From positions 92,501 to 156,500 of the forward strand of contig NW_023501112.1 of NCBI RefSeq assembly GCF_014066305.1: DNA of 64,000 bases, given 5' to 3'. Source of the DNA: Letharia columbiana (Eukaryota > Ascomycota > Lecanoromycetes > Lecanorales > Parmeliaceae). The notes beneath the pieces are model-generated. The model was not told the DNA's origin and searched no databases. It worked only from the letters and a program-made list of their open reading frames with translations. A program made the position numbers and the translations under genes. Shown piece after piece: positions 10,564-21,216 of the stretch (position 1 is its first letter; each line of letters starts with the position of its first letter).

Positions 10564-13500
10564 CTAGTCGATAAATAGTCCAGGACTATCGGGCGCCTTG
10601 GGCGGAGGTTTTGTGGTGAGAGATGGCGACTCAGCGGCCTGTGCTGAAGCATACGATGCCGCTGTTACGGCGGCTAGAGAGGAAGAGGCTGCAGCAGCTG
10701 AGGCCGAGGAAGAAGCTGCCGCCGCGGCTGAAGATGCGGAGCTCGGCTGCGCACACGTATCGTCCTCACCGTCATCTTCACCGTCTCTCTTCTGCACAGT
10801 GAGTGGGCATCTGGTACTTGCCCTTCCATCGAGGCCATTCCAAGCCACACGCCACACGCCTCCAGGCCGCACATAGGCTCCAGGACCGTCTGTGTAATAT
10901 TGTTTGGTAATCCGCTGATAAGCTGGATAGTCCTCCTCCTTACCCGAGAAGTCAAACGGGCATGATGTCTTGCCCATCTCATATACGATCAGCCCTGCGA
11001 TGGAGGCAGTAGCACCCGAAGAGCCGTCGCTTTGTTCCTCCAAGGTGACACCATCTTTGTTGGCGCACAGAGCGTTGACCCCGGGAGCGTAGACATCGCC
11101 CTTTTGTGCCCAGTCAGGGAGGACACCCTTGTTGTCTACTGCACCAATTCTCATTAGCCAAGGGAGTTGCGTTTTTGCCAAAGCCGCTGGATAAGTATAG
11201 GCTTCCCAATCTTCCGAGTCAGGGTCGTCACCATCATTCCCCGCAGAACACACGACCACGACACCGAGATTCATAATACCCTTGATTGCATCGCTGAGTA
11301 AAGTGATGTATTTGCTGTCAGTGGTTGGCACATTCAATGAAATGCTGACCACGGTCTTTCCGGGTAGGGATTGCCCCTTTTTCTGCCGTTCTGGGATATC
11401 CTCCAGGGCCTTTTGGAGGCCCGAGACGAGTCCTCCTAAACTTTCTTGTATGACCACTGGAATGATGGTTGTCTGCTTTGCGACCCCACTTCTTTTGCCA
11501 CATATCCTTGAGGCCATGCATGTGCCATGGGACTTGCGATGATAGTCTGCTTTAACTTGGGGCGCACCAGGTCCATAGATCCAATTGTCGTCGATATTGG
11601 TTTTATCGTAGTCATGGCTTGAGTCCCAATTATTCCGAAACTCCTGATAGCAGCATCTTAGTATTGCTCTAGACTCATGACAGGACTCTCTGACACATAC
11701 CCAATGGCGATACGCAACGCCACTATCAATAAGATAGACCCAGGTATTCTCACCCTTGGTTTCTTCGAATATGTAGTCAATGCCCGCGATAGATGGTACA
11801 CCAGGCGCCCAAGCGAACACGGAGAGATTTTCTGGGTAGGTGCTCAGGGGTCGCTTTTGTCGGACTAGTCGCGTGCCCACATCTCTTTTTTGCAGGCCGT
11901 CCTCAACTTTGGTCTTTGTCTGAACATGACTACGAACAACACCAGAGCTGCTTCTTGAGCCAACGTTGCCTCGGCGATGTTTGGGAATGATGGATGCTGG
12001 TAAAGTCGCCAGAGACGATGGAATCAGAGTGACAAGCGACACTGTAGAGTCAACGGTCTGTGGGGGGGCCGGAGGGCTGGACCCAGGCCCGAACATTGAC
12101 ACTGTGGCACAACACGTGACGAGAGCCAGAATGTCGCTTCGCGAGGAAAGCTGCTCTGCTTCATTTGAGTTTAGCCCATAATCTACCCACGTGCCACCGC
12201 TGACTGATGTGTCACCAACATCAGGCTCGTAAGATCCTCCTTTTTCGGGGTCAAACTCTCGCAGTGCTTGCTCTAAGTTAGTCTGGTCGGCGCCTACGAC
12301 TGCAACTACAATATATTTTATGGCGGATGCTGAACTTGACAAGGTCCGGCTTGCAGATGATACTGTTGATAAAGGCGCGATTGACCTCGACCTTGACGTC
12401 ATCATGGAGGTAGTAGTCGACTCATCTTCGTTTGTGGCGGTCTTCTTCTCAGGATCCGCCGTCTTCTCTCCGTCGTCGGAGCCCTCTCCGTCTTGCGGGT
12501 AAGGTGGATCCAGTGTCAGATCGATACCAAGAACAGCACCTCCGGGATATCCAGGTGGGCCTGTTTCATCAGGTGTACAGTCATCGTGATCAATGAGAAC
12601 AAATAGGTCAAGGCCTACGTCAACAGCCCCACATGGCATGTTGCAGAGTGCGGGTCCACCAATGCAACCTATGCCTTTGCCGATCTTCCATAGCCGATTC
12701 TTTGGAACTTCGATGTGTCCATTAACTCCGATTAGCCACCATCCTCCCTGTGTGGTGGTGTGTCCATCGACCACTTCCACGAAATTGGTCGAGATCTCGA
12801 TGGGCTGTGCGTTGTTGTATCCGGAAATTGTTTCGGGACTGTACTGTATCACGCTATCACTTTGAGTCACAATTTGTGCATTGAAATCTGAAAACGCCGT
12901 TGCAGACGGAAGAGTAGATAGCTGGATGGTTGTAATGAGACCATATCTGGAGACAGCAACCTCTCCAGCGCAACCTGGGCCCGCACTCGCTGATATGAGT
13001 GATTGACTCGGGCTGGTATTGGTGATTGAAGATTTTCCATCCGCAAGAGTGGTGATGAATCCAATCCCAACAATGGCAACACCGTCTGAATGTGAGCAAA
13101 ATGAGATGATCGCTGGCCAACTTCCACCACTTGTTTTGGTACTGCTGAGTCCAGATGGGACATGAGTTATCGAAGCAGTGGTTGCTTTTGCTGAAGCAGT
13201 AGTGGCAAGAAGGTGTGGTTTTTCGGTAGCAGCTGCAGTACTTACAATGGCGCCCGCGCGGCTTTGAATTTGGCTTGACCTTGATAACCTCCGGTTGGTA
13301 GTAAAGTTACCGTTAGGACCCGGAACAGAAGTCACTGCGGCTACTTTATGGGAATCGCTTGATTCTGGAGACCATTCTGACAAGGACTTGAACTCTGTAG
13401 TAAATGACCCGTTGCCCAAGCCCGCAGCCGAGTAGGGAGAAGTGGACACTCTAGCCGAGTAATTGTTTGGGTTGCTCGATCCAGTGCGGAGAAGCTGAGT

Positions 13501-14064
13501 ATGAGCACTTCCTCGGCTCCATGTTAGTCCTAAGGTAGCTGGAAAGGACTCATTCCTAGCAGACGGTGTGGTTCGAGTTAAGCTGTGTTTCGAAGTGGTG
13601 TTTGCAAAGATCACTTCATTTCGAACGGTAGATGAGGTCTCCCTGGTGGTCTTCTGTGAGCCCTGGGATGTATGCGATGATTCAGCAATTCCAGAGGGGG
13701 ATGAAACGTTGTTACTTGTGGCCCAGCTGCTGGACAGTGCTGGTGTTGAAGTAGTATGAGCCTCGATGACCATAGGAATAGTGGACTCTACAACCCTAAA
13801 TCCGCGTAAAGAGCCTTGAAATGTCTGGGATGTTGGACCACCTGTTGTGTTTTTGCTTGTTGCCAAGGAAGAATTACGTGCCTGAGTAGGGTGCACGCTC
13901 AAATGTGTAGAAACCGTGTGGCTGGTAAGTTTAGCAACGTGCGTTGGAAGATATGTTGCGCCATTGATAGACTCCGTGCTAAGGACGCGATCTCCGACAA
14001 CATTAGCAAAGCAAGAAGTGGGAAAAATTATCGTTGACAAGAACAAACAGGACAAGGAACGCAT
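10564..14064 (-). CDS. Secreted subtilisin-like serine protease with long Ser/Thr-rich N-terminal region
   Basis: One uninterrupted frame of 1207 codons runs from 14187; I prefer the Met at 14064 (1166 aa) because it begins a clean signal peptide (MRSLSCLFLSTIIFPTSCFA, then NVVGD). The first ~700 residues are rich in Ser, Thr and Asn, as in glycosylated cell-wall proteins. The C-terminal third is an S8 domain. In numbering from 14187 it has Asp821 in YLIDSGV, His887 in KSHGTCMAS, the oxyanion Asn in VCSAGND near 975, and Ser1057 in DGSSGATASIAG, so the triad is complete. The tail after ~1140 is an Ala/Ser low-complexity stretch. It probably acts at the cell surface or outside. It ends 114 bases from the RIP block, yet is intact and not RIP-mutated. 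Substrate unknown; I see no intron. Confidence 0.85.
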   Translation of the reverse strand: MRSLSCLFLSTIIFPTSCFANVVGDRVLSTESINGATYLPTHVAKLTSHTVSTHLSVHPTQARNSSLATSKNTTGGPTSQTFQGSLRGFRVVESTIPMVIEAHTTSTPALSSSWATSNNVSSPSGIAESSHTSQGSQKTTRETSSTVRNEVIFANTTSKHSLTRTTPSARNESFPATLGLTWSRGSAHTQLLRTGSSNPNNYSARVSTSPYSAAGLGNGSFTTEFKSLSEWSPESSDSHKVAAVTSVPGPNGNFTTNRRLSRSSQIQSRAGAIVSTAAATEKPHLLATTASAKATTASITHVPSGLSSTKTSGGSWPAIISFCSHSDGVAIVGIGFITTLADGKSSITNTSPSQSLISASAGPGCAGEVAVSRYGLITTIQLSTLPSATAFSDFNAQIVTQSDSVIQYSPETISGYNNAQPIEISTNFVEVVDGHTTTQGGWWLIGVNGHIEVPKNRLWKIGKGIGCIGGPALCNMPCGAVDVGLDLFVLIDHDDCTPDETGPPGYPGGAVLGIDLTLDPPYPQDGEGSDDGEKTADPEKKTATNEDESTTTSMMTSRSRSIAPLSTVSSASRTLSSSASAIKYIVVAVVGADQTNLEQALREFDPEKGGSYEPDVGDTSVSGGTWVDYGLNSNEAEQLSSRSDILALVTCCATVSMFGPGSSPPAPPQTVDSTVSLVTLIPSSLATLPASIIPKHRRGNVGSRSSSGVVRSHVQTKTKVEDGLQKRDVGTRLVRQKRPLSTYPENLSVFAWAPGVPSIAGIDYIFEETKGENTWVYLIDSGVAYRHWVCVRESCHESRAILRCCYQEFRNNWDSSHDYDKTNIDDNWIYGPGAPQVKADYHRKSHGTCMASRICGKRSGVAKQTTIIPVVIQESLGGLVSGLQKALEDIPERQKKGQSLPGKTVVSISLNVPTTDSKYITLLSDAIKGIMNLGVVVVCSAGNDGDDPDSEDWEAYTYPAALAKTQLPWLMRIGAVDNKGVLPDWAQKGDVYAPGVNALCANKDGVTLEEQSDGSSGATASIAGLIVYEMGKTSCPFDFSGKEEDYPAYQRITKQYYTDGPGAYVRPGGVWRVAWNGLDGRASTRCPLTVQKRDGEDDGEDDTCAQPSSASSAAAAASSSASAAAASSSLAAVTAASYASAQAAESPSLTTKPPPKAPDSPGLFID

Positions 14065-14189
14065 ACTGTCAGTGCAGAATGAAAGTAAAAGAATGAGGTG
14101 GACTACGCATGCAAAAGAACGTGATAGATCTAACAAGAGATTATATCTCGGACGTCGCAACACACACCCCAATGCCGGACGAAACATGG

Positions 14190-14731
14190 CAATATGTTTA
14201 TATTAAACAGCTGCGACCTGTTCGGCCCATGATGACCGCCAAAGCATTGGTTATGAAGGCTAAGACGAACTACTCGTATAATCCAGAAGTGGGTTCTTTG
14301 TTAGAGTGAGGACACCACCAGATTAACCGGAATTCGGCTGAGTGGAAGGATTTACTGGTGTCCTCGCTCTATCAAAGAATTCAAAAGATTTTGGCGTGCC
14401 ACTTTGCAGGAGCTGACTTGTAATGGCCATTTGGAAATTCAACAAACCAGTAGAAAGGTCTTTCTTTGGCCTTTTTTATCGTTGCATGAGTTGGTAGATA
14501 AGGTAAGCTAGTACATCAAGGTAGCTTAGGCAAGAAGCTAGTGTCTGCGTTAAGTGGAGCTAAGAGAAAAGTTGCAAAGTAGACTGTTTGAGATTGAGGG
14601 AATTCTTGGCTCACTCAGCCAATCAGCATGACCCAACTCACATGTACATTCGCTATGAATATCTTCTTGGCAGTCTGGTGCGGGAATACCCGCCAATCAA
14701 ACAATCTACTTAGTCGAGGAAACGCGAAGTA
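14190..14731. other. Intergenic, no gene seen
   Basis: This contains the promoter of the protease on its left. An inverted pair of the type 'gaggacaccacc..ggtgtcctcgctc' at about 14308-14372 could form a stem, but I cannot assign a role. No coding evidence. Confidence 0.5.
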
Positions 14732-16100
14732 CTAGGAAATACGAAATCTTAAAGCCAGAGTGAGGAATGCCAACACACCCGTAGCCCACGGAACCCTGAG
14801 CTTGTGATACTTGGCAGCAGCAAAGAGTGGGGCTCCAGCTCCCAGCAAACTTCGGAAGGAAGTGCTGGCAGCGATTGCACTGTGGGCGTACCACTTGTAG
14901 CAATCGACTAAGTAGCTGAGACCTGCACGAAGACGATGAGAATGCCCGCCCCGACTGGGATTCCGGCGAAAAGTCGCGAAACCCATAGCTTGTGGACACC
15001 CGGAAAGCTGGACCCGCCCCACCAGAAGAGACCAATGGTCAACGATGCTCCACCAAACATCATAGGCGGAAGCCTCTCTTCAAGGAGTACTCGTCCATTT
15101 GTCTCTAGCTTGTGACGATAAACCTTTTTTGACCACCATCCGATGTAGCCACCGCCGAAGAAGACGCCAACCACGATGGAGAGGAAGGGGAGGGCCCCAA
15201 CGCCTTCGTTTCACCCACGCTTCTCTCAGAAGGAGATAAGGAAAGTTTCGAAGAAGAGGTAGAGTATGCCATACACCAGACCCATGTATCTGGATATGTA
15301 GAAAGTGGTCAGTCTGTGGCCTTGTGTGCTGATGTAAGGAATGGGAAAGCTACTGTTTTGAGCTTTCAGGGTGACACGCACGAGAACAGGTTCTCGCCAT
15401 ATCATCGTGAAGGGCCTGAAGAGATATTCTTGTGCAATGACCAGTGCATTGATCTCCATTTCATTCGCTGCAGCGTGAATAGCTCAATTCTTGGTCTTCT
15501 AACGGATTCGTTCGGCCTGAGTTTGGGTTTGAAGGATCAGAGGGGGGCAGGTCTCTTGAAAAATGAAGGGCCCTAGGACGAAACCAGAGAAGCCGAAGAT
15601 CACGGTGATCCACTCCGTCCACCGCCATCGCGGATAGCTGATCGTAATGAATGAACCTATGACTGGGACAAGGACAGGACCGACAAATGTCATCATGGCG
15701 AACATTCCCAGCGCGGAGCCACGCTCGACAGGGTCTCAGAAATCAGCGAGAGCTCCTGAAACGACAGCGAGAGGCGAACATCAGAAGAATCCGGCGAAGA
15801 AACGACATATCATTATCGAATTCTTCTGCAGTGACTTATGGACGCCGTGCTGAACATAGTGCTTGCAAATGTGATGATGGCCAGCGTCATAAGAGCCATC
15901 GTAAGGGAGACCATCCATTTGTGGCCTTTTGCACAGTTCATGAGGTTCAAGGAAGGGTTCAAGGAAGGGTCCCAAGTCTTCAAATTCGATGAGATCTGGG
16001 TCTTTCGGCGGTTGGGCGGGATCTTGATGCGCTGCAGGCGTAGCGTTCCCCTCTGTAGTACTGGTTGCTTTTCGAGGTCTCCGCTGTCGCAGTCCAAAGT
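14732..16100 (-). pseudogene. Broken MFS multidrug-type transporter
   Basis: Minus-strand pieces in the right order match a fungal DHA1-type drug transporter. The N-terminal cytoplasmic part and first membrane segment lie at about 16000-15840 (WMVSLTMALMTL, FASTMFSTAS). Then comes a jump to CRFFAGFF near 15800, so roughly transmembrane segments 2-4 are deleted. Then follow ALADF*DPVERGSALGMF, RWRWTEWITVIFGF, the loop with LVIAQEYLFRPF, a probable retained intron near 15289-15383, MGLVYGILYLFFE, LPPMMFGGASLTIGLFW, and YLVDCYKWYAHSAIAAS to the end. At least four in-frame stops occur (two are Trp codons turned into TGA) plus a frameshift near 14915. It cannot make a transporter. Stops of this kind fit mild G-to-A mutation but the segment is not RIP-saturated. 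Confidence 0.85.
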
Positions 16101-17591
16101 GCCAGCTGGCGACTGTTCGATGGATGTGTCCTCGTTAAGACAATTTTTTGATGGATTGCCGCGCTATTCTCATTTGTGAATGCAGACATTGCAGAGGACT
16201 GGTCATCGGCTCCCAATAAGGGTAAGGAATATTTGTTGTTTTCAAAGAGATATGGGCTTGTTCTCTCATGAATATGTCGAGAAAATAAGAGCTCGAGGCA
16301 TTGAAGGCCTTCAGGGCTAGATTCCACAAAATTTTGGGACGTTGGGTGTGAGAACGGGGGAAGAGAAGGGCGAAAAAGGATGGAGAGGTGGTAGTAGGAG
16401 AGGATGATGCAAAATCCCACAGGCAATTGGCAGCTGCGATGAGGCTAGGATCTAAATCGTGCCAGCTTTAACACCAAGTATGGGAGAAGCGCATTGCGTG
16501 ATGGAAGGAGTCAACGTGGCTATCGAGGTCAACCAAAAGCGAGCGGGAAGCGAAAGAGTAAATCAAGAACGAGCGGAAAGCGAGAGGTCAGCAAAGAGTC
16601 AGCGGGGAGCGAGAGAAGACGAGTTGTGATACTGTACACTGCTTCATACCAAGAACCCTGCGTTCCAGTCTGCCAGAACAGACAGCCGAGGACGCAGAAG
16701 CCAAGATTTGGGATTTGAGAAAAGGAACGATAACCGTCTCACGCACTTACCTCGATAGCGAGGTCAGAGCATTGCAGGATTAGGAGGAGTAGGAGGAGAG
16801 GAGGTCAAGTCGATTAATAGTTCAACTCTCGCTTCCAAAGTTGCCGAAAGTCCGAAAGCGCGAGGCAGCGTCTGGAGACTTTCCTCTTCTTGGCCTAGTG
16901 GTTGGTGATGGCTTAACGCACGGAAGATGCCGAAGCCATCGCCGGTGACCGGACAACAAGAGTATGGCTCTGCCCTTTGTTTGAAGCACAGCATTATTCA
17001 TTGCTGATTCTTCTTGCAAACGCATTCTCTTTGCTTGCAGTTCACACGTCTCGATATCATGCCCTGGCCTTTCTCTCTTCTCCGTGATAATGAACAACAC
17101 TCCTAGGCTTTGCCAAGAATGTTGCACTTTTCTTGTAAAACACTATCAAATGTGTAGGTATCATCCTTAACAGTGTCAGCTCACTTCTGAAAGGATTTTT
17201 TGGTACCCCTGCATTTAATCTCGTCAGCTGCGTAACGATAGGTATTGATTGTCATGAAAGATGAAATGCAAGGGGGTGTGATAAATGTCACCACACCTAA
17301 ATCTTGATCCGTAGACATATGCAGTTGCGCCTATGTCGCTTTGCGAAGTTCTTCCTCTAGTCAGACCGTGCCATCGCCGGTCATCGGGAAGTCCAAGCCT
17401 GAGGTAGGTGGCAGTGTTTTGGCCTCCTAGCGGTCGTGGTGAACCTGGGTTTCGGAGTCTGTAGAATTCCAGTCCGAAAAAATGGAAGATATTAGTCTAA
17501 GTGATATTCTTGCTTCGATGTCTCATGCATGAGAGACATATATTACCTTGGAAAAATCAGTGCATCTACTCTTCTTACCTGGTGGACAGAC
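16101..17591. other. Intergenic, no gene recognised
   Basis: No frame here resembles a known protein. A patch at about 16530-16625 has imperfect repeats of 'agcgggaagcgaaag'. The region upstream of 17592 should hold the promoter of the FAD oxidase. Confidence 0.5.
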
Positions 17592-19414
17592 ATGGCCATC
17601 TCACAAGGAAACAGTATTCAAGTTGAGGGACTTCTGGTGAAAGAGTTCAAAGACTCCAGTCTGTCGAGAGAAAGTAGTTCATGGATTGATGATTCACTAG
17701 TGCAGGAGCTGAGAAATGCGCTGGGTAATTCCACGGTATTGACACCGGAATCCGAAGGTTATCAGGCTAGCATCAAACGCTGGAGTGATGCAATTGAGAA
17801 GAGAGCCGTAAGTCAAATATAGAGATGTTGTGTGCCCGATTCCGAGAATTCGCTGACAATGAAAAGGGTGTGGTCGTGTTCGTAGAGTCAGCCCAAGACA
17901 TCTCAACCTGTATCAATTGGTGTCGCCAATATCTTATCGACTTTGTTGTTTGTGGCGGGAAACACTCATCCAGCGGTGCATCTTCCATCGAGGGCGGTCT
18001 AGTGATTGATCTTTCTTCGAAGCTGCGAGAAGTCAAAGTTGATCCCGACACCAAAACTTTGCGCGTGCAAGGAGGCTGTATATGGAAAGATGTTGATGAA
18101 GCTGCCGGAAAGTATGGACTAGCCATGGTTGGTGGGACTGTGAACCACACCGGAGTCGGCGGTCTAACACTCGGCGGGGGTTATGGTTGGCTTTCAGGAC
18201 GACACGGTCTTACTGTCGACTGCTTACTCGAAGTGGAGATTGTGCTAGCAGATGGCAGCATCAAGATCGCTTCCGAAAATGAGAATCCTGATCTTTTCTG
18301 GGCAGTCCGAGGCGCTGGCCACTCATTCGGTGTCGTCACAGAATTTAGATTCCAGGCCCATGATCAGAAAAACGAAGTCTGGTCCGGCCAAATCGTTTTC
18401 GATCCCGCAGAAAACCTCGTGCCCATCATTGACTTCGCCAATCACCTTGCCAAGGTCACAGACGGAGACTCCGGTATGGCTATGGCTCTTGCGACACCAC
18501 CGTTCATGGATTCACCGGCAATTATCGCCACACTTTTCTATAACGGCCCACAGGAAGAAGCGGAGTCTTTGTACAAACCACTCCTTATCTTGAACGCTGT
18601 CAAGAAGATGACAGGAATGCGGCCATATTCGACCATGAATTCTATCCTAAACTTCGCCGTCGAATACGGTGGGCGGAAGTGCACAAAGGGTGCCTCGGCG
18701 ATCACACCGCTGAACCCGAATTTCGTCCAGAATCTCCTCCTTGACATTGCCCTCTTCCACAAAAGTATCCCTAACGTCAAAAAAACGATGGTGAATATTG
18801 AGATTTTTAATCCCAACAAATGGTGTGAAGTCCCTCGTGACGCTACTTCGTTCTACAATCGCGGTCGGTACCAGAATGTAGTGATTGCACCTTACTGGGA
18901 AGACCCGCAGCATGACACAACATGCCGCCTCTGGGCCAGAAACATTGCCAAAAAGTTCAGAATTGAGATCGACTGGAGGAGCAAGATGTTTGGGGACGCC
19001 ATGTCAACGCAGGAGATTGGAGAGTACGGCAACTATGATGGTACGTGTTCGTCCTACGTTATGACAAATACTACCTTGCTGATGGCAGTAACAACAGGAC
19101 TCCGAGCAGATTCGCATGTCATTTTTGGCAGCAACTACAATCGACTGGTGGTCCTCAAAGAGGAGTACGACCCCGACGACGTCTTCAACAAAGACTACGC
19201 CTTTCGAAACTCGCAAATAAGCACGGACACGTCAGATACAATCATTCCGAACAAAACTGACCTTCACCCTCTCCAGAATGGATCAGCAGTTGCTGCTAAA
19301 ATGGAAAATGGAAGTGACAAAGCGAATACCAACGGTATGGGTAGCTATGAAGGCGGTATACCGACGCCAGAGTCGATGCAAGATCGAAGCGAGATGATCG
19401 ACACTGTCGGGTGA
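17592..19414 (+). CDS. FAD-linked oxidase of the berberine-bridge-enzyme type
   Basis: Two exons, 17592-17807 and 17867-19414, separated by a 59-base intron (GTAAGT...AAAG, branch-like gctgac at 17852), give 587 aa. I use the Met at 17592; an upstream in-frame Met at 17529 is possible. The PCMH-type FAD domain is clear: the splice joins EKRA to GVVVFVESAQD, followed by GGKHSSSGASS with the His that usually carries FAD, GGTVNHTGVGGLTLGGGYGWL, NPDLFWAVRGAG and FGVVTEFRF. The C-terminal BBE segment is YDPDDVFNKDYAF. A hydrophilic tail of about 65 residues follows. No signal peptide is evident, so a cytosolic oxidase is likely. Such enzymes oxidise alcohols, sugars or secondary metabolites; the substrate cannot be told. 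A regulator gene lies 1.8 kb downstream on the other strand. Confidence 0.88.
17808..17866 (+). other. Intron of the FAD oxidase gene
   Basis: GTAAGT donor, AG acceptor and phase 0. Removing it joins the conserved EKRA and GVVVF segments; without it a TAG stop interrupts the frame. Confidence 0.85.
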
Positions 19415-21216
19415 GGTAACCGGAGGACAAGGGAAGACCATGTATTGCTTTTGCTTTTGGGCGTAGATTGAGGCGTTATCCGAACATGATCGTTCCGTCC
19501 TTTGTAACGAGCTGATGCACATTGCAACACATTCGCAAATTACCTAGCACCGGTTCATTCAGCCGTTGGGCCATCGATCAGACGTTTACACAATTTCACC
19601 CTCTGTCAAAACAAACCTTGATCCTTGCCCCAATTCTGGCATCCAGAAGCAGGCAGTGCAGATCCTCCTGAAACTAAGCCCAGCGGAGCCCTCGCCAAAG
19701 GTGCTGACCTGGAGATCTTTTCGTCGGAGACCAGTCTCATCTCACTCATCACGGCAGCGAAACGATGACCGCCACGTGTTAGGGCATCGTCAGTAAGAAG
19801 ATCGACATATGGAATCTAAATCCGGTGGGCGTGCCGACCGTAGCCCGTCTTTCGGTGTACGAACTCGTCCACGCTTCGACTTTTTCGGTCAGTCTGACAA
19901 TCATGGCAATCGGCGCCCCAGTAGCGAACATGCCTAAGCTGCAAGGGTTACTCGCAGTGGCGAGTGTGCATTTGCGGGTTTTTGGGCGGTCTGCTTTACG
20001 TCCAGGTGCCGAGGGATGTGCGAACGGAATCGATTCTGTTTCTTGCGAGAGGCGAGGACGCCAGGATGGAGATATGTATACCGGACCCTTCCTTCATCGT
20101 GATCGTTAGCAGCGCAATCGACAGACAATACGAGTACTCACTTCCTTCCTTCCTTCCTTCCTCGTGCACATGGCCAATCCCCCCTATCCCATCGTCGACA
20201 AATACCAACAACCATCACGCACACCGCCGCGCTCTTCCTCTCCCTCCTCAGTCCCATTTTCATCTCCATCTCCACCCTCCCCCTCACCACAAGCGACTCC
20301 CCTCCACCGCCGCGACCCAGGCGACACGCGAGAAACCGTCGATATCTCCGACCGTACCACTGCCTTTGAAACGGACTGCTACCAAATTTACACCGCCAGC
20401 CCACCGACACCGCTCGGACCGGCCCCGCTGCCGTCGCTCGTGACCTGGACTCAGCGGACTAAACTCCGGCAGGGGGATTTCTTCAACGTGGCGACCAATG
20501 CGGGTGCGGTTGTCTGCGGGCGCCGCCAATAACACTGCTGGGTTGTATCCACCGTGTTTTAGGGACAGGAGACAGATGGGTTGTGAAGACGGCTGGGGGA
20601 ATGAGTGCAAGAGCTAGTGTTTCTGTATGGGTGTGAGTTTTGGACGGGTCTTGTTTTGCCTTGTCAATTTTGGGCCTTGTGGTTGTAGGGACCGTGCTGA
20701 TGGTGCTTACCGTAGGCGATTACAGAGGGTATGTCTGGGTTTTGTTCTGCGCCCGAATTATTTTGAGTGGAGTGGTGGCAGAATTGGGGGCGTTTCGGTG
20801 GCAGAGATGGTGCGGGATGGGGGTAGCGCTTTTGACGGTGGTTATGTTATTACTTTCTGCTTACCTTGGGATGGACAGGTGTAGTTTCTTGTCGTGTGGT
20901 GGGTTATGAGTCTGTAATCTTTTAAATAAATCGAAACCAACTGAGTTTGCATTGTTTTGTTCTATGATTCTCTATCGAAATTGTGTCTCTTTTGAGAAAA
21001 GAAGGCGTCTACAATCTGCGAGAATCCAGGAAACTAGATCGTAGAACCTAGATTTCAGTCTGGTCGCCATCGAACGCCCAGAATTGAAGACCAGAAAGTG
21101 GTCTAACGGCAGCGTGTTGGCCATGTTGTCTCCCGTTATCATATTTCTCATCCTTTGGTTGCCAGACAGTAACAACATCTGTTACTGCGATGTGCGGTGC
21201 TCCCGCATGTCCCGAT
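19415..21216. other. Intergenic; microsatellite, no supported gene
   Basis: A TTCC microsatellite lies at about 20141-20163 and is followed by a C-rich stretch with open frames of about 120 codons on both strands, typical of biased composition. A G/T-rich stretch at 20600-20910 also opens hydrophobic frames by composition. None resembles a known protein. Confidence 0.5.

Noticed and set aside
20164..20532. 122-codon frame on the plus strand, with long frames on the other strand too
   Set aside because: Open frames on several frames of a C-rich, microsatellite-containing stretch are expected from composition; no domain or signal peptide.
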